Below are positions 22,720 to 34,017 of a stretch of 64,000 nucleotides of DNA, in pieces. The first letter of the stretch is position 1; each line of letters begins with the position of its first letter. The notes below the pieces were generated by a model. It was given only the letters and a program-made list of their open reading frames with translations, was not told where the DNA came from and ran no database searches. The stretch is from Theropithecus gelada (Eukaryota > Chordata > Mammalia > Primates > Cercopithecidae), in contig NC_037677.1 in the NCBI RefSeq assembly GCF_003255815.1, forward strand, positions 111,862,936-111,926,935, written 5' to 3'. Position numbers and translations under genes: made by a program.

Positions 22720-23658
22720 AGAGTTGAAGTGGTGTCATTCCTCTATGGTAATACCCTAAGCTCTTTGCCTCACACCAAGGAAATCAAGGACGGGGACACA
22801 CAAGGAGTGAAATTAAGAGCAGAGGTTGCCAGGCATGGTGGCTCACGTCTGTAATCCCAGCACTTTGGGAGGCTGAGGCGGGTGGATCACCTGAGATCAG
22901 GAGTTTGAGACCAGCCTGACCAACAAGGTGAAACGCCATCTCTTAGCTGGGCCTGGTGGCGGGCGCCTGTAATGCCAACCACTCCAGAGGCTGAGGCAGG
23001 AGAATTGCTTGAATCTGGGAGGCGGAGGTTACAGTGAGCCAAGGTCGCGCCACTGTACCCTAGCCTGGGGGACAAGAGTGAAACTGCAATCCCCCAGCCA
23101 AAAAAGAGCAGAGGTTTAATAGGTGAAAGAAAGAGAAAACCTTTCTCTCCTGCAGAGAGAGAGGGGTCCGGAATGGGTCTTCTGGTTCTGTGGTGAAATA
23201 CATGGGGTTTTATAGACAAGCTTAAGGAGGTGGTGTCTGATTTACATAGAGCCCAAAAGATTGATCTGACCAGATGTGCCATTTACATAGTGAGTGAAGA
23301 AGCTGGCTGCCCTACCCTAATCTTTTATTATGCAGATGGGTTCTCTACTGCGCCAGTGCCATGTTGCCTGTTCCTTTACTGTACACATGGTTGACAAAGA
23401 AAAGGGAAGATGGAGTCTCCATGATGAACATGCCTGGCCCCCAGGTAGCCTTTACAAACTATTGGCACAGCTGCCGGCATTCACCCGTGTAAGCATCCAG
23501 CTTTCTTATCTATGTCTGCAGCTCAATTTCACAGGCTGCTCTTTGTTAGAAAAATAATGATTTTGGAGCTGCTTTTTGTTAAAAGGGAAGGCTTGCTGAG
23601 GAGTCTCTTACTCTCACTATCTGCCTAAATAATTTCTTTCTGGCTCTTGTATAAGAGT
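22720..23658 (-). mobile_element. Solo ERV1 LTR inserted in L1, itself carrying an Alu
   Basis: A ~626-bp LTR (929 bp including the Alu at 22828-23104) begins TGAAGTGGTG at 22725 and ends ...TTGTATA at 23653. AGAGT lies on both sides (22720-22724 and 23654-23658), consistent with a 4-5 bp retroviral target duplication. It is homologous along its length to the LTR at 39004-39616 (shared AGAGTTTAATAGGCAAGAAA-type stretch, GTCTGATTTGCATAG-type stretch and CCTAAAATAATTTCTT-type end). Read on the minus strand it is a sense LTR. The L1 sequence resumes directly after it. Confidence 0.75.
22815..23117 (+). mobile_element. AluS-type insertion inside the solo LTR, sense
   Basis: Alu at 22828-23104 with the 13-bp duplication AAGAGCAGAGGTT at 22815-22827 and 23105-23117. 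Part of the left-arm/right-arm linker is missing (ACGCCATCTCTTAGCTGGGC), an internal deletion of about 25 bases. It is the innermost of three nested insertions (L1, then LTR, then Alu). Confidence 0.92.
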
Positions 23659-23965
23659 CTTATTAAAGTTTTTCTCTGTATAAGATCATGCCATCTATAA
23701 ACAGGGACACTTTGACTTCTTCTGTTTCAATTTGAATGTCTTCTATTTCTTCTGTTGCCTAACTGCCCTGGCCATGAACGTATAGTGCTATGTTAAATAA
23801 TTGTGGTGAGAATGGGCATCCTTGTCTTGTTCCAATTCTTAGAAGAAAGACTTTTAGCTTTTCCTGTTCAGTATGATGTTAGCTGTGGGTTTGTCATATA
23901 TGGCCTTTATTATTTTCAGGTACATTCCTTCCTAAATAAAGGTATTTATTTATTTATTTCCTTCC

Positions 23966-24000
23966 TAAATTAGGTAATTCCTATGTAAATACCTAATTTA
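23966..24000. repeat. Perfect 11-bp inverted repeat (13-nt loop)
   Basis: TAAATTAGGTA at 23966-23976 and its reverse complement TACCTAATTTA at 23990-24000. It lies in the old L1, next to a TTTA repeat and a doubled CCTTCCTAAAT. Confidence 0.95.
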
Positions 24001-26650
24001 AGTTTTTATCTTGATGAGATGTTGAATTCTGTTGATTGCTTTTGCTGCATCTATTGAGATGATCGTATGGTTTTTGTCCTTCTATTGATGTGATATTTGA
24101 TGTTCATTAATTTGTGTAGGTTGAATCATCCTTGTAGCCCTTGGATAAATTCTTCTGGGTCGTGGTGTGTATTGTTCTGATGTTGTTGGATTCATTTTGC
24201 TATTTTGCTAATATTTTGTTGAGCATTGTTGCATTTGTTCATTAGAGATTTTGGCCTCTAGGTTTTTTTTTTTTTAATGTCCTTGGCTGGTTTTGGTGTC
24301 AGTGTTATGCTGACCTCATAGAATGAGTTAAGAAAATCCCCTCTCCTTCAGTTCTTTGAAATAATTTGAGAAGAATTGGTTTTAATTGTTTTTGAAAGGT
24401 TTGGTAGAATTCAGCAGTGACGCCATCTGGTCCTGGACTTTTCTTTATTGTGAGACTTTTCATCACTCATTCAAAATCATGAATTTTGTTGGTATTTTCA
24501 ATTTTTCTGTTTCTTTTTGGTTCAGTTTCTAAGTTGCATGTGTCCAGAAATTTATTCATTTCCTGTGAGTTTTCAATTTCTTGAAATATAGTTGTTCATA
24601 GTGGTCTCTAATGACCCTTTATGTTTCTGTGTTATTTTAATGTCTCCTTTTTCACTTCTGGTTTTATTTATTTGGGTCTTCTCTCTTTCTTTATTATTTA
24701 GTCTAGCAAATGGTTTATCAGTTTTCTTTATTTTTTGAACAAGACCGACATTTTCTGTCATTGATCTTCTGTGTTATTTTAGTCCTGATTTCATTTCAAT
24801 AAAGATCGTGATTGCCGTGATCTTTATTTTTTTCCTTCTTCTAATTTTGGATTTGTTTTTTTTCTTACTTTGCTAATTCTTTGTGATGCAACATTAGGGT
24901 GTTTATTTGAAATTGCTCTTTTTTTGATGTATATATTTATTACTATAAACTTCCTTCTTAGTACGGCTTTTGCTATATTCTGTAGGCTTTGGTATGTTGT
25001 GTTTCTATTTTCAGCTGTCTCAAGTAATTTTTAAATTTCATTCTTAATTTCTTTCTTCACCCAGTGTTAATTGAGGGCTATATTGTTTAATTTTCATTTA
25101 TTCATATTGTTTTGAGTGTTCCTCTTTTTATTAAAGTCTATTTTTATTCCATTGGGGTCATGTAAGATACTTGGTATGATTTTGATTTTTAAAAATTTGT
25201 TGATATTTGTTTTGTGTTCTACCATATGTGGTCATTCCTGGAGAATGTTCCACGTGCAGATGAAAAGTATGTGTATTCTGCAGTACAGTGTTCTGTAAAT
25301 GTCTGTTAGGTCCATTTGGTTTATGCTGCAGTTTAAATCTGATGTTTCTTTGTTGATTTTCTATCTAGATCATCTGTCCAGTACTGAGAGCATGGTGTTG
25401 AAGTATCCAAGTATTATTGTTTTGGGGCATATTTCTCTTTTTATATCTAATAGTATTTTCCTTACATATCTAAGTGCTCCAGCATTGGGTGCATGTATAT
25501 TTACAATTTATTGTCTCTTACTGAATTAATCCCTTTCTTATTGTATAATATGCTTCTTTATCTCTTTTACAGCTTTTGACTTAAAGTCTGCTTTGTCTGA
25601 TATAAGTGTAGCTACTCCTGCTCACTTTTGCTTTCTGTTTGCATGGAATGTCTTTTTTCATCCCTTCACTTTTAGTTTATGTGTGTCTTTACAGGTGAGA
25701 TAAGTTTCTTGTAGGCAGCATATTGTTAGTTATTTTTTAAAAAAATACCTTCAGACAGTCTATATCTTTTACGTAAGGGAATTTATTAACTTTCAAGGTT
25801 ATTATTGGAAGGTGAAAAATATTCCTGTCGATTTGTTGGTTGTTTTCTGATTTTCGTACATCTTTTCTTCCTTTGTATATCCTTTCTATTCTTTGTTCCT
25901 TTCTTCCTCTCTTATTGTTTATTTTTGTATTTACATGGCTTTCTGTAGTGATATAGTTTTATTTCTTTTCTCTTTCTCCTTAGTATATTTGCTCTACCAG
26001 TGAGTTTTATAATTTTGTATGTGTTCATGATGGTGGTTATCATCATTTCGGTTTTAGATGTTAGGCTCCTTTGAGCATTTATTGTAAGGCTAGTCTATTG
26101 GTGATGAATTTCATTAGATTTTGTCTGTGAAAGATATTATTTCTCCTTAATTTCTGAAGGATAGCTTTGCTGGGTATAATATTTGTGGTTGACAGTTTTA
26201 TTTTTCTTCTCAATAGTTTGAATATATCTTTCCATTCCTCTTGGCCTTTATGGTTTCTGCTAAGAAATTTACTATTGCTGTAGTGGGGATTTTCCTGTAT
26301 CTGACTTTATGCTTTTCTCTTGCTGCTTTTAGAATTCTTTCTTTGTGTTTGATTTTTGATGATTTGAGGATTGTGTACATTGGAGAGGACCTGTATAGCC
26401 TGAATCTATTTGTTGTTCTTTAAGCTTCCTCCACCTGGATGTCCATTTCTTTCTGAAGACTTGGGAAGTTTTCAAGTGATTTATTAAATATTTCTAGACA
26501 CCTGTTTCCTTCTGTTCTCTTTTTGTAGTGCCTATAATACAAATAGGTTTTCACTAAATGGTTTCTTATAAATGTAGGCCTTCTTCACTCCATATTCTAT
26601 TTTATTTTTGTTGCCTGTGTTATTTGCTTTTAAGTCCAGTAATTCTTCTA

Positions 26651-26788
26651 GCTGGGCATGGTGTTGTGAACCTGTAGTCCCAGCTACTTGGGACGCTGAG
26701 GTAGGAGGACCGCTTGTAAGCCCAGGAGATCGAGGCTAGCCTAGGCAACATAGCAAGAACCCATCTCTATTAAAAATAAGAAAGAGTA
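26651..26788 (+). mobile_element. Free Alu left monomer (FLAM-like)
   Basis: GCTGGGCATGGTGTTGTGAA to CATCTCTATTAAAAATAAGA forms only one Alu arm, ending in an A-rich tail. It is diverged and represents the fossil monomer class that predates dimeric Alus, or a truncated AluJ. Confidence 0.75.
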
Positions 26789-27125
26789 ATTATTTTTTTC
26801 TGCTTAGTCAAGTCTGTGGTTGAAGCTCTCTGTTGCATTTTAAAAATTTTATTCATTGAATTCTTCAGATCTAGGATTTATTTTGTTCTTTTTTTCCTGA
26901 TATCTCTGTTGTTGAATTTTTCATTCAAATTATGAATTGTTTTCCTTATTTTGTTGAATTGTCTATCTGTATTCTCCTATATCTCACTGAAGTTCCTTCA
27001 GATTATTTTGAATTTTCTTTCTGATATTTCATATGTTTACTTATGTTGGGTTCTATTACTGGAGAAATATTGTTTTCCTTTGGAGATACCTTTTTTTTGC
27101 TTTTTCTTGTTTGATATATTCCTAC

Positions 27126-27153
27126 ATTTTATGTAGGAATTCCTACATAAAAT
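27126..27153. repeat. Perfect 28-bp palindrome
   Basis: The half-site ATTTTATGTAGGAA is followed at once by its exact reverse complement, with no spacer, centred on a GAATTC at 27137-27142. It lies within the L1, near the ORF1/5' UTR boundary. Confidence 0.95.
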
Positions 27154-27569
27154 TCTTCCAATTTTATGGAGTAGGTTTTGTATGGAAAGAGTTATTAGTA
27201 TGAATGGGTCTTGGCGTATTAGTTCAATGGGGTGTATTGGTATTGGTTCTAGGTAGATGCAGTAGTGTAGTCTCCATGTAGTTTCTTTAGCTCTAGTCCA
27301 CACTAGTGACATACTAGTGACATTTTCAAGTGTCTTAGTAGCCTTAGCAAAGACAGTTTGTAGCAGTGGTGGTGTGGCTCTGTTGGATAGTGTGCTCACC
27401 TTGCTGTTTCTCAGGTCATGGGCACGTGAGTACCCACAGTGAGTAGGGCAACTTGCATTCTGGCTTGCTGGGGTTGAGGCCACAGGACTCTCGCTCTGGG
27501 AGCATAGGCATGTAGTCACTTGGCTGACCTGGGGGCTGGCCTGCCAGGAACAACCTATGAGATTGTTTT

Positions 27570-28090
27570 TCAAGCTTAAGATATGAGTGTATAGCTGCTC
27601 GGTTGGCCTGGAAACATGTTTTCTAGGGATGGCCTTTGGGCCTGTTTTTCAGGCCCAGGAGACAGGTTCAAGGCTCCTTGGCTGTCCTGGGGGCTTCCTT
27701 GCCAGGAACAACCCACAGGGCTATTTCTTAATCCCGGGATGTAGGTGCATTGCTGCTTGGCTGGCTTGGGGGAATATCTGCTGGGAATGCCTCATGGGGG
27801 TGTCTCAGGCCCAGGATATGCTTATATGGCTTCCTGGCTAGCCTGTGGGTGTGGCTGCCAGGGGTGGCCTGTAGGGCTGTTTCTCAGGTGCTGGATGTGG
27901 ACTTCTGGCTGCTTGTATTGCATGGAGGCATGCCCAACAGCGGCAGCCTGTGGAACTGTTTCTAGGCCCTGATTGCCAGTGTAGGGCTGTTAGGCAGGCC
28001 AAGGGCCTCCCTGGAGAGATTGCAGTGTGGCTGTTTCTCAGGCCCTGAGTGCAGGCATGTAGCCGCTCCTCTAGCCTAGGGGCATATTAG
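27570..28090 (-). repeat. Tandem modules in the L1 5' UTR (promoter-type repeats)
   Basis: A diverged unit of roughly 90-110 bp recurs about five times. Each contains words like GGCTGTTTCTCAGGCCC, GTGCATTGCTGCTTGGCTGG and GCCAGGGGTGGCCTGTAGGG. Arrayed 5' UTR monomer-like modules occur in some L1 lineages, where they carry promoter activity. This one is decayed and GC-richer than its surroundings. Confidence 0.6.
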
Positions 28091-28970
28091 CTGCACAGAG
28101 GCTCAAGGGCCTCTCCTGCTTGGGGGAGGGCATGCAATGGTTTGGCTGGCTCGGCTGGCTCAAGGACCGCATTGTCCTGTGTGGGACTGCCAGACCATTC
28201 CTTTGGCTCAAAAGTGCAGTGTTGGGGATTGATTTCCCTGCTGTGTAGGACCAGAGTCACAGCCAATCCTGGACCTAGGCTTCATTCAGCTGGGGTTGTG
28301 GCATTCAGCCACCTGTATGGGCTTGGTGGAATGAAAATGAACTGCAGTACTGGAGAGGTGCAGAGGCTACTGGACACTTGAGCAAGGTACACTCCAGAGG
28401 TGGCTCTGGTCTCAAGATGGCACCATGCTGCGGTATCTTGGCTCACAGGGCTTGAGGAGGGAATGAGAAGTGCACACCTTGTATTCTTAATTGAGGGCAG
28501 TGCAGCTGAGGGAATTCCTGGCAGCTCTCTAAACTGGGCTCAGAGCTTGTAAGGACTGTGGGATTCTTCTGTAGTAAGGATTGTAGGTGTTTGTGGTAGC
28601 AATGGGGGCTAGTGGGGATCATCTGCTTACCTATTCCCTATAACAGGAAGTCACTGCTGATCCTGAACAAATCCAATCCAGGTGGAGAAGACAGGACAAA
28701 GGCTGGGTGCCTCCACGCTGCCTTTCTGGACTTGCATTCACTGCAGGTGAATCTCTACTCCCCCACTGCACTCCAGCACTCTCCCTTCGACACTCCAGTC
28801 AAAGCGTAGCTCTTTATTCATTGTCTCAATCCTCTCCTGTGGCAGGGATGAGCACCAGGTGTCTCTAGTCAGACAAGATGCTGGCATCACTCCAGAAATT
28901 TTTGTATGGACACTCAATCCACTGTTACTGCCAACCCTAATTTTTGTGATGAAATGTATTAATATTAGCA

Positions 28971-29269
28971 TGTATATTTCTCATGAGTATCAGTAATGGA
29001 TAATCTAATTTCTATCCCCAGTTTCTGTCTGTACAGCCAAAGCCCTCTTCCCCATGAATAAAACTGATGAATTAGTTTTATCCTTTGACTTTTATAAATA
29101 TTCAAATATTTTGAAGTAGATATTGCAATACGGTACTTCTTGGCCTTATACAATTTTTTTTTTTTTGTCTGGCATTAATAGGGTAAAGAAAAACTATACT
29201 AATCATATTAGTTGATTCAGAAAACTACTTCTCTGTGAACTGTAACTATTTTTCTGTGAAGGATAGACC
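28971..29269. other. intron, no feature recognised
   Basis: AT-rich sequence between the L1 5' end and an L2-like fragment. No feature is identified. Confidence 0.45.
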
Positions 29270-29560
29270 AGTAGTTATTCATTTAGTGTACATTTATTGA
29301 GCACTTTCAGTGTACTTGGCAATCTACTCCTTTCTGAGATTACAAAGATCAAAAGACAATTGCCGTTCTCAAAGAGCTTAGTGGAGAGAGAAACAAACAC
29401 AATTATACTGAAATGTGATAATTGCAATGACAGATGCACATAGGGTGATATATGAAGATAAAGGGTAGGCATCTAACCAGTAATGTGGACCTAAGAATAA
29501 TTTCCTAGAGGAGTGCCCTAGCTATGTCTTACAGGATTCAGAGTTGGCCAGCACATGAAA
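29270..29560 (+). mobile_element. L2 LINE 3'-end fragment
   Basis: GTACATTTATTGAGCACTTT, AGTGTACTTGGCAATCTACT and TCAAAGAGCTTAGTGGAGAG, followed by AGAAACAAACACAATTATAC, keep the typical order of an L2 3' end ('tttattgagcacctactatg ... gagcttacattct...'). Confidence 0.65.
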
Positions 29561-31834
29561 ATATTGGTAAAGAGTCCAGAGAAATGCCTATGTCTTTTCT
29601 CTCAACTTGTCTTGAGAGCTGCTGGCTTCATGGCTAGAGGATAAGATATATGAGGTAGCATGTAGGAGAGACCTATCAGTTTTATAATATTTTTGAAGAA
29701 TGTGACAAGGTGTATTTGTAAAGTTTTACTTTAGCATATGGGACAAACAACATGAGTTAAAATCTGTCTATATTCTTGTGATGCCAATTTATTTCTTTTA
29801 CTACAAAAAATAAGGGGCTATTACCAATGAACATGTGAAAATTAGTTCCCACTACCTACCACTTATGCAGAGCTTATTATTGACAGATTCAAATTTCCTG
29901 ATATTTAGAAAGTACTGGTATTTGATATTATAATTCTGTTGCTTTTTTTCTTGCTTAAGACATATTATTTTTAGTTCTTACAATATAACCTTGAAATGTA
30001 CTTTTTTGAGATTGCATATTTCAAGATTCTTATGTTAGTGTTCGTTTTTTCTTGCCTATTATTATGAATAATAATGATTGAACTAATAATTATTTTGAAT
30101 GCGTGATGAACTTAGACGCATTCAAAAGTTCCATTTGCTAAGGAATGTGATGCTAAGTAGCATGCCCTGTAAATGAAGAATGTTTTGCTTTATCAGAAAG
30201 CTGAGCTTTAGCAAGATTTTAAAGGTGGAGACTTCTGCAAGGTGACATTCAATTATGCATATCTTTATATAAAATGAATTCTGAGTCATTGCAGTTATAT
30301 AAACTTAAGACAACCTTTCTTTGGCAAATAAAGATCGACAAATTCATTCACTTTATAGAGATATCTTGGGTCAAATGATCATTTACTTATCGGAAATGGC
30401 TAATGAAATGTTACAGTGATTTATGGTGTGCTGCAGGAAATTTTCATGATATAGTTATTTATCTTACATAAGATAATGAACTGCCTATCCAGTTCATTTA
30501 CTGAGTAATAGTTACTTTAAATGTTTTATCAGCAGCTTCGTTTTTCTGTTTTCCTCCTCTTCCTCTCGGATTTTTATCATGATGAGTTAGGGAGTAATAT
30601 TTCATTTTAAATGACTTGTCTTGACTATAGATAGTTCAGGGATATAGGCAGAATTGCTGTCATGTGAAACACAGTTGTTAATCTGAAATATCTATGTTGA
30701 ATTGACTCCTGCTGTTATTATCAAGAGCTGTAAGAATGTTTTAGCTTTTTGCTTATCAAAATATTTTTCAGAATAATATATGAAATATACGCTGATCACA
30801 GTGTGAAGCAGCATGTGTATTTTTATAATTAGAAACATTATTTATTAAGTACCATCTTTGTTTCAGGCACTGTGCAGATGATGGAAGATAGCAATCTTTA
30901 ATGAGTTTTGTTTAGCAAAATTTATTGATTACCTACTATGTGTACAGTACTTGGGCAATATGAGATTTATTGTCATAACAAGAATTTATATTTAAATTTT
31001 ATTCAAGAAACATTTGTCGAGTGTTTACTATGTGAACTTTATTGTATTTGTACACTGCACACTTTTCTAGGTGTATGGCTATCTTTTAAGATCTCTAGGA
31101 CCATGTACACATCATAATTAGAACATATACTGGATACAAATATCTTATTTCCGTGTTGCTAATGTGCAAGGTGGAGAAACATTTTTCTCTGTCCTGATAC
31201 TCTGTAATGTTAAAAAAAAAAAAAAAGAACAATGGGGAGTTTTGAAATCGTTTCACATTGTAATATAATATTGGTAGCTTAGTATTTTGGAAAATATGTG
31301 TATATATATATATTAAAATAGAGGTGTTTATAATCTAAAAAAATTTGTAAAGATTAGTAATTCGGATCATGAATATATCACTTTTTAATATAAGAATAAA
31401 ATTTTAAAATTGAGTAATTATTAAGGTTATAAATATGCTAAAGATGTTTATTTCAAGCTAATTTTGAAATATTACTTACAGCATTAAGAATAGTTATGTG
31501 GTATTTGTCAATTTTAGTTAAATTTTAGGCCCAAGCATCATATTTTATTATTTTTGTTTTTTATTAATAAAATTATATGACATTAATTTATCTAAAAATC
31601 ATATAGAAGCCCAAATTTATATGTAGAGGTCTAAGCTAAGAGAGAGGCGGTTACTCTTCTCTAAGTCTTTTTGCTAAGTCTTGTTATGAAGACTTCACTC
31701 AGACTCTATATACTGTTTGTTGATTTTATTTTCTATTTTCACAGTGTAGATAATGGCAATTTATCTTTAGAATCTTAATCTTTCAACTGATTACACTGAT
31801 AGTAGTAATAGTAATAGAAGCAGCAGCAGCAACA
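29561..31834. other. intron, no confident feature
   Basis: Long AT-rich intronic stretch. Two L2/MIR-like motifs (AGTACCATCTTTGTTTCAGG near 30848; AAACATTTGTCGAGTGTTTA near 31008) suggest further ancient fragments but are too short to bound. A short TA repeat occurs at about 31300. No coding signal. Confidence 0.45.
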
Positions 31835-31840
31835 ACAGTA
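31795..31840. repeat. Trinucleotide-rich microsatellite
   Basis: TAGTAGTAATAGTAATAGAA followed by GCAGCAGCAGCAACAACAG: short interrupted AGT/GCA/ACA repeats. Confidence 0.8.
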
Positions 31841-32015
31841 TGTTAAGTTTTTAAATAATCCTGCCTTATCAGATAGATAATTATATCTCCATTTTATAGA
31901 AGAGGAAACTGAGGTTCGCGAAGGCTAAATAAATGATGCCAATCATGTAGCTAAACATAAAACCTAGGTTTTAAAAACAGTGTTCTGTTCTACGTCATTC
32001 TCCAAACTATGCTAT
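31835..32015 (+). mobile_element. MIR SINE, ancient
   Basis: ATCTCCATTTTATAGAAGAG, GAAACTGAGGTTCGCGAAGG and AATCATGTAGCTAAACATAA follow the conserved MIR core. It lies about 150 bp upstream of the second lectin exon. Confidence 0.75.
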
Positions 32016-32171
32016 AATTGTTAATTATTCTTAGTACTAAAACTCATTAGAAAGGCAGTTTTATATATATCTTCAAATATAATTTTTAATAATAATGAAC
32101 CATTTGCTAAGGAACATGGCATATTTTTACATCTAACTTTCTTTGAATGCCCCTTTTCCTGTTGTTTACAG

Positions 32172-32385
32172 AAAGTATCACCTTGGGTAGGCTTGCGCAA
32201 GATCAATATATCCTACTGGGGATGGGAAGACATGTCTCCTTTTACAAACACAACACTACAGTGGCTTCCTGGTGAACCCAATGATTCTGGGTTTTGTGCA
32301 TATCTAGAAAGGGCTGCAGTGGCAGGCTTAAAAGCTAATCCTTGTACATCTATGGCAAATGGCCTTGTCTGTGAAAAACCTGTTG
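32172..32385 (+). CDS. ATRNL1: ATRNL1 exon: second half of the C-type lectin domain
   Basis: The acceptor is TTGTTTACAG and the donor GTAAGT from 32386. It enters in phase 0 and leaves in phase 1. The exon carries the diagnostic WVGLR (the 'WIGL' motif of C-type lectins), SYWGWEDMSPF, QWLPGEPNDSGFC with a mannose-type EPN triplet, and the closing cysteines in NPCTS and GLVCEK. The WND motif that normally completes calcium site 2 is absent: ahead of the last cysteine the sequence reads SMANGLVCEK. Sequons NIS, NTT and NDS are present. Several residues differ from ATRN (WCWEDM, EPSDAGFC there), supporting the ATRNL1 call. The ligand is not known. Confidence 0.97.
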
Positions 32386-32829
32386 GTAAGTAGTCCAGTA
32401 AATTAGCATTCCTTTAAAAGTATGTTTCCATCCCATCTTCTCATTCCTTCCTTCTAGGGTGTAGTCTGATTCTCTGATATTTATGTAAATTTTATTTTTA
32501 TACACATTCTTCCCCACTTACTATTAGTGATCTCAGCATTAACTTGTGAAAATAACATAGTATTATTATTTTATGCAATCTCTGTTGGTTCAAATAGTGA
32601 GATTATGAATATATGGTTGTAGTTACTTACAATATAGCAATAATCTATTCTTAATTCATTAATGTCTTTCACTTATGATAGTGTTTGGGAAGATTTGTTT
32701 AATTGGGACTCCTTTTACTCTTGTAGACATATTATTTCAGTTATCAAGTAAAAAGAAACATTTTTGTTACATCTTCTGAAATGGATTTTTGTTAAGTGAG
32801 AAAGGAATATGAAATTATTTTCTTTTAAA

Positions 32830-33570
32830 TGTTATATTTTTATCATGGTAAAATATGCTTAAAACTTACCACTTTAACCATTTTAAATGTATTTTAATGC
32901 CAATTCAATAGCATTAAGTACTTTCGCACTGTTGTACAAACATCATCACCCTTTATCTCCAGAACTTTTTACATTTTGCAAAACTAAAAATATGTACCCA
33001 TTAAACAATAACTCTCTGTTTCCTCCACCCCACCCCCTACAGTCCCTAGCAACTACTATTCTACTTTCTGTCTCTATGAATTTACTACTTCAGGTACCTC
33101 ATATGGTGGAATCATATAGTATACGTCCTATGTGACTGGCTTATTCCCTTAGCATAATGTCTTTAGTGTTTCACCATGTTGTAGGATGTATGAGAATTTC
33201 CTTCCTTTTTAAGGTTGAGCAGTATTACATTATATGTATCTACTACATTTTGTTCATCCCTTCATCTATCAGTGGATACTTGGGTTGCTTCTACCTTTTG
33301 GCTCTTGTGAGTAATGCTGCTATGAATGTGAGTGTATGAACATCTGTTCAGCTTCTTGCTTTCACTTCTTTGGGGTATATAGCCAGAAGCAGAATTGCAA
33401 AATCATGTGGCAATTCTATGTTGAAATTTTTGAGGAATCACCATACTGTTTTTCTCAGAGGCTGTATACATTCCCACCAGCAGTGAACAAAGGTTTCAGT
33501 TTCTCTGCATCCTTGCCAATATTTATTTCCTATTATTTTAAAATAATAGTTGTCCTAAAGGCTGTGATAA
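32830..33570 (-). mobile_element. Old L1 (L1M-type) 3' end, minus strand
   Basis: AAAACTTACCACTTTAACCA, CAACTACTATTCTACTTTCT, CAGTGGATACTTGGGTTGC and CTTTGGGGTATATAGCCAGA are typical of an L1M 3' UTR followed by the ORF2 end in antisense. It stops near 33570 with the sequence decayed. Confidence 0.8.
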
Positions 33571-33679
33571 ATATTGTATCTTGTGTAATATTTTATGATA
33601 AGCTGTATTTTTATTCTTTGTTTATATCAGAGACATGTTCACTTATGGGACATTTACTTTGTAAGATGTGGAATGTTAT

Positions 33680-33713
33680 GGAAAACATTGTGGCTGGGAA
33701 AACATTGTGGCTG
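33680..33713. repeat. 17-bp tandem duplication
   Basis: GGAAAACATTGTGGCTG occurs twice back to back at 33680-33696 and 33697-33713, followed by a partial third start (GGAAAG). Confidence 0.95.
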
Positions 33714-34017
33714 GGAAAGTAAACACTGCTAGTATACAAACTAGGTCATAGATTACATTACTACTTACAATATTTAAAATTATACAACTTTACTTTGTAA
33801 ATAATTAAAAATATCAAAGAAGTTGTACATTTTCAAATTTAATAAAAAATTTAAGAAGTATTGATATATCACCTTTGTTTTTATTTATCTGATCATATTA
33901 TAATGCCAAAGTTGGCTTAATTGAAACATGCTCTGAACAGCAAAGCAAAGAAAACCCATACAATTGTGTTAACATGAAGTTAAAAATGAAATTATTGTAT
34001 TTGTTTATTTATTCCAG

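Larger units (their letters stand above)
21109..28970 (-). mobile_element. Long old L1 with 5' UTR, 3'-truncated, with nested insertions, minus strand
   Basis: L1 sequence starts inside ORF2 at the left (no 3' UTR or A tail next to it) and runs rightward through reverse transcriptase, ORF1 and a long GC-richer 5' UTR ending near 28970. It is interrupted by Alus at about 21724-22018, 22154-22470 and 22828-23104 (the last inside the LTR), a solo ERV1 LTR at 22725-23653 and an Alu monomer at 26651-26788. Coding frames are shattered. The absence of the 3' end, while the 5' UTR is present, is the reverse of the usual L1 truncation and implies a later deletion or rearrangement at 21109. Divergence suggests an L1MA/L1PB-age element. 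Confidence 0.85.

Noticed and set aside
27587..28381. A GC-rich multi-frame gene
   Set aside because: The region is an L1 5' UTR with repeated modules; overlapping open frames in all phases reflect GC content.
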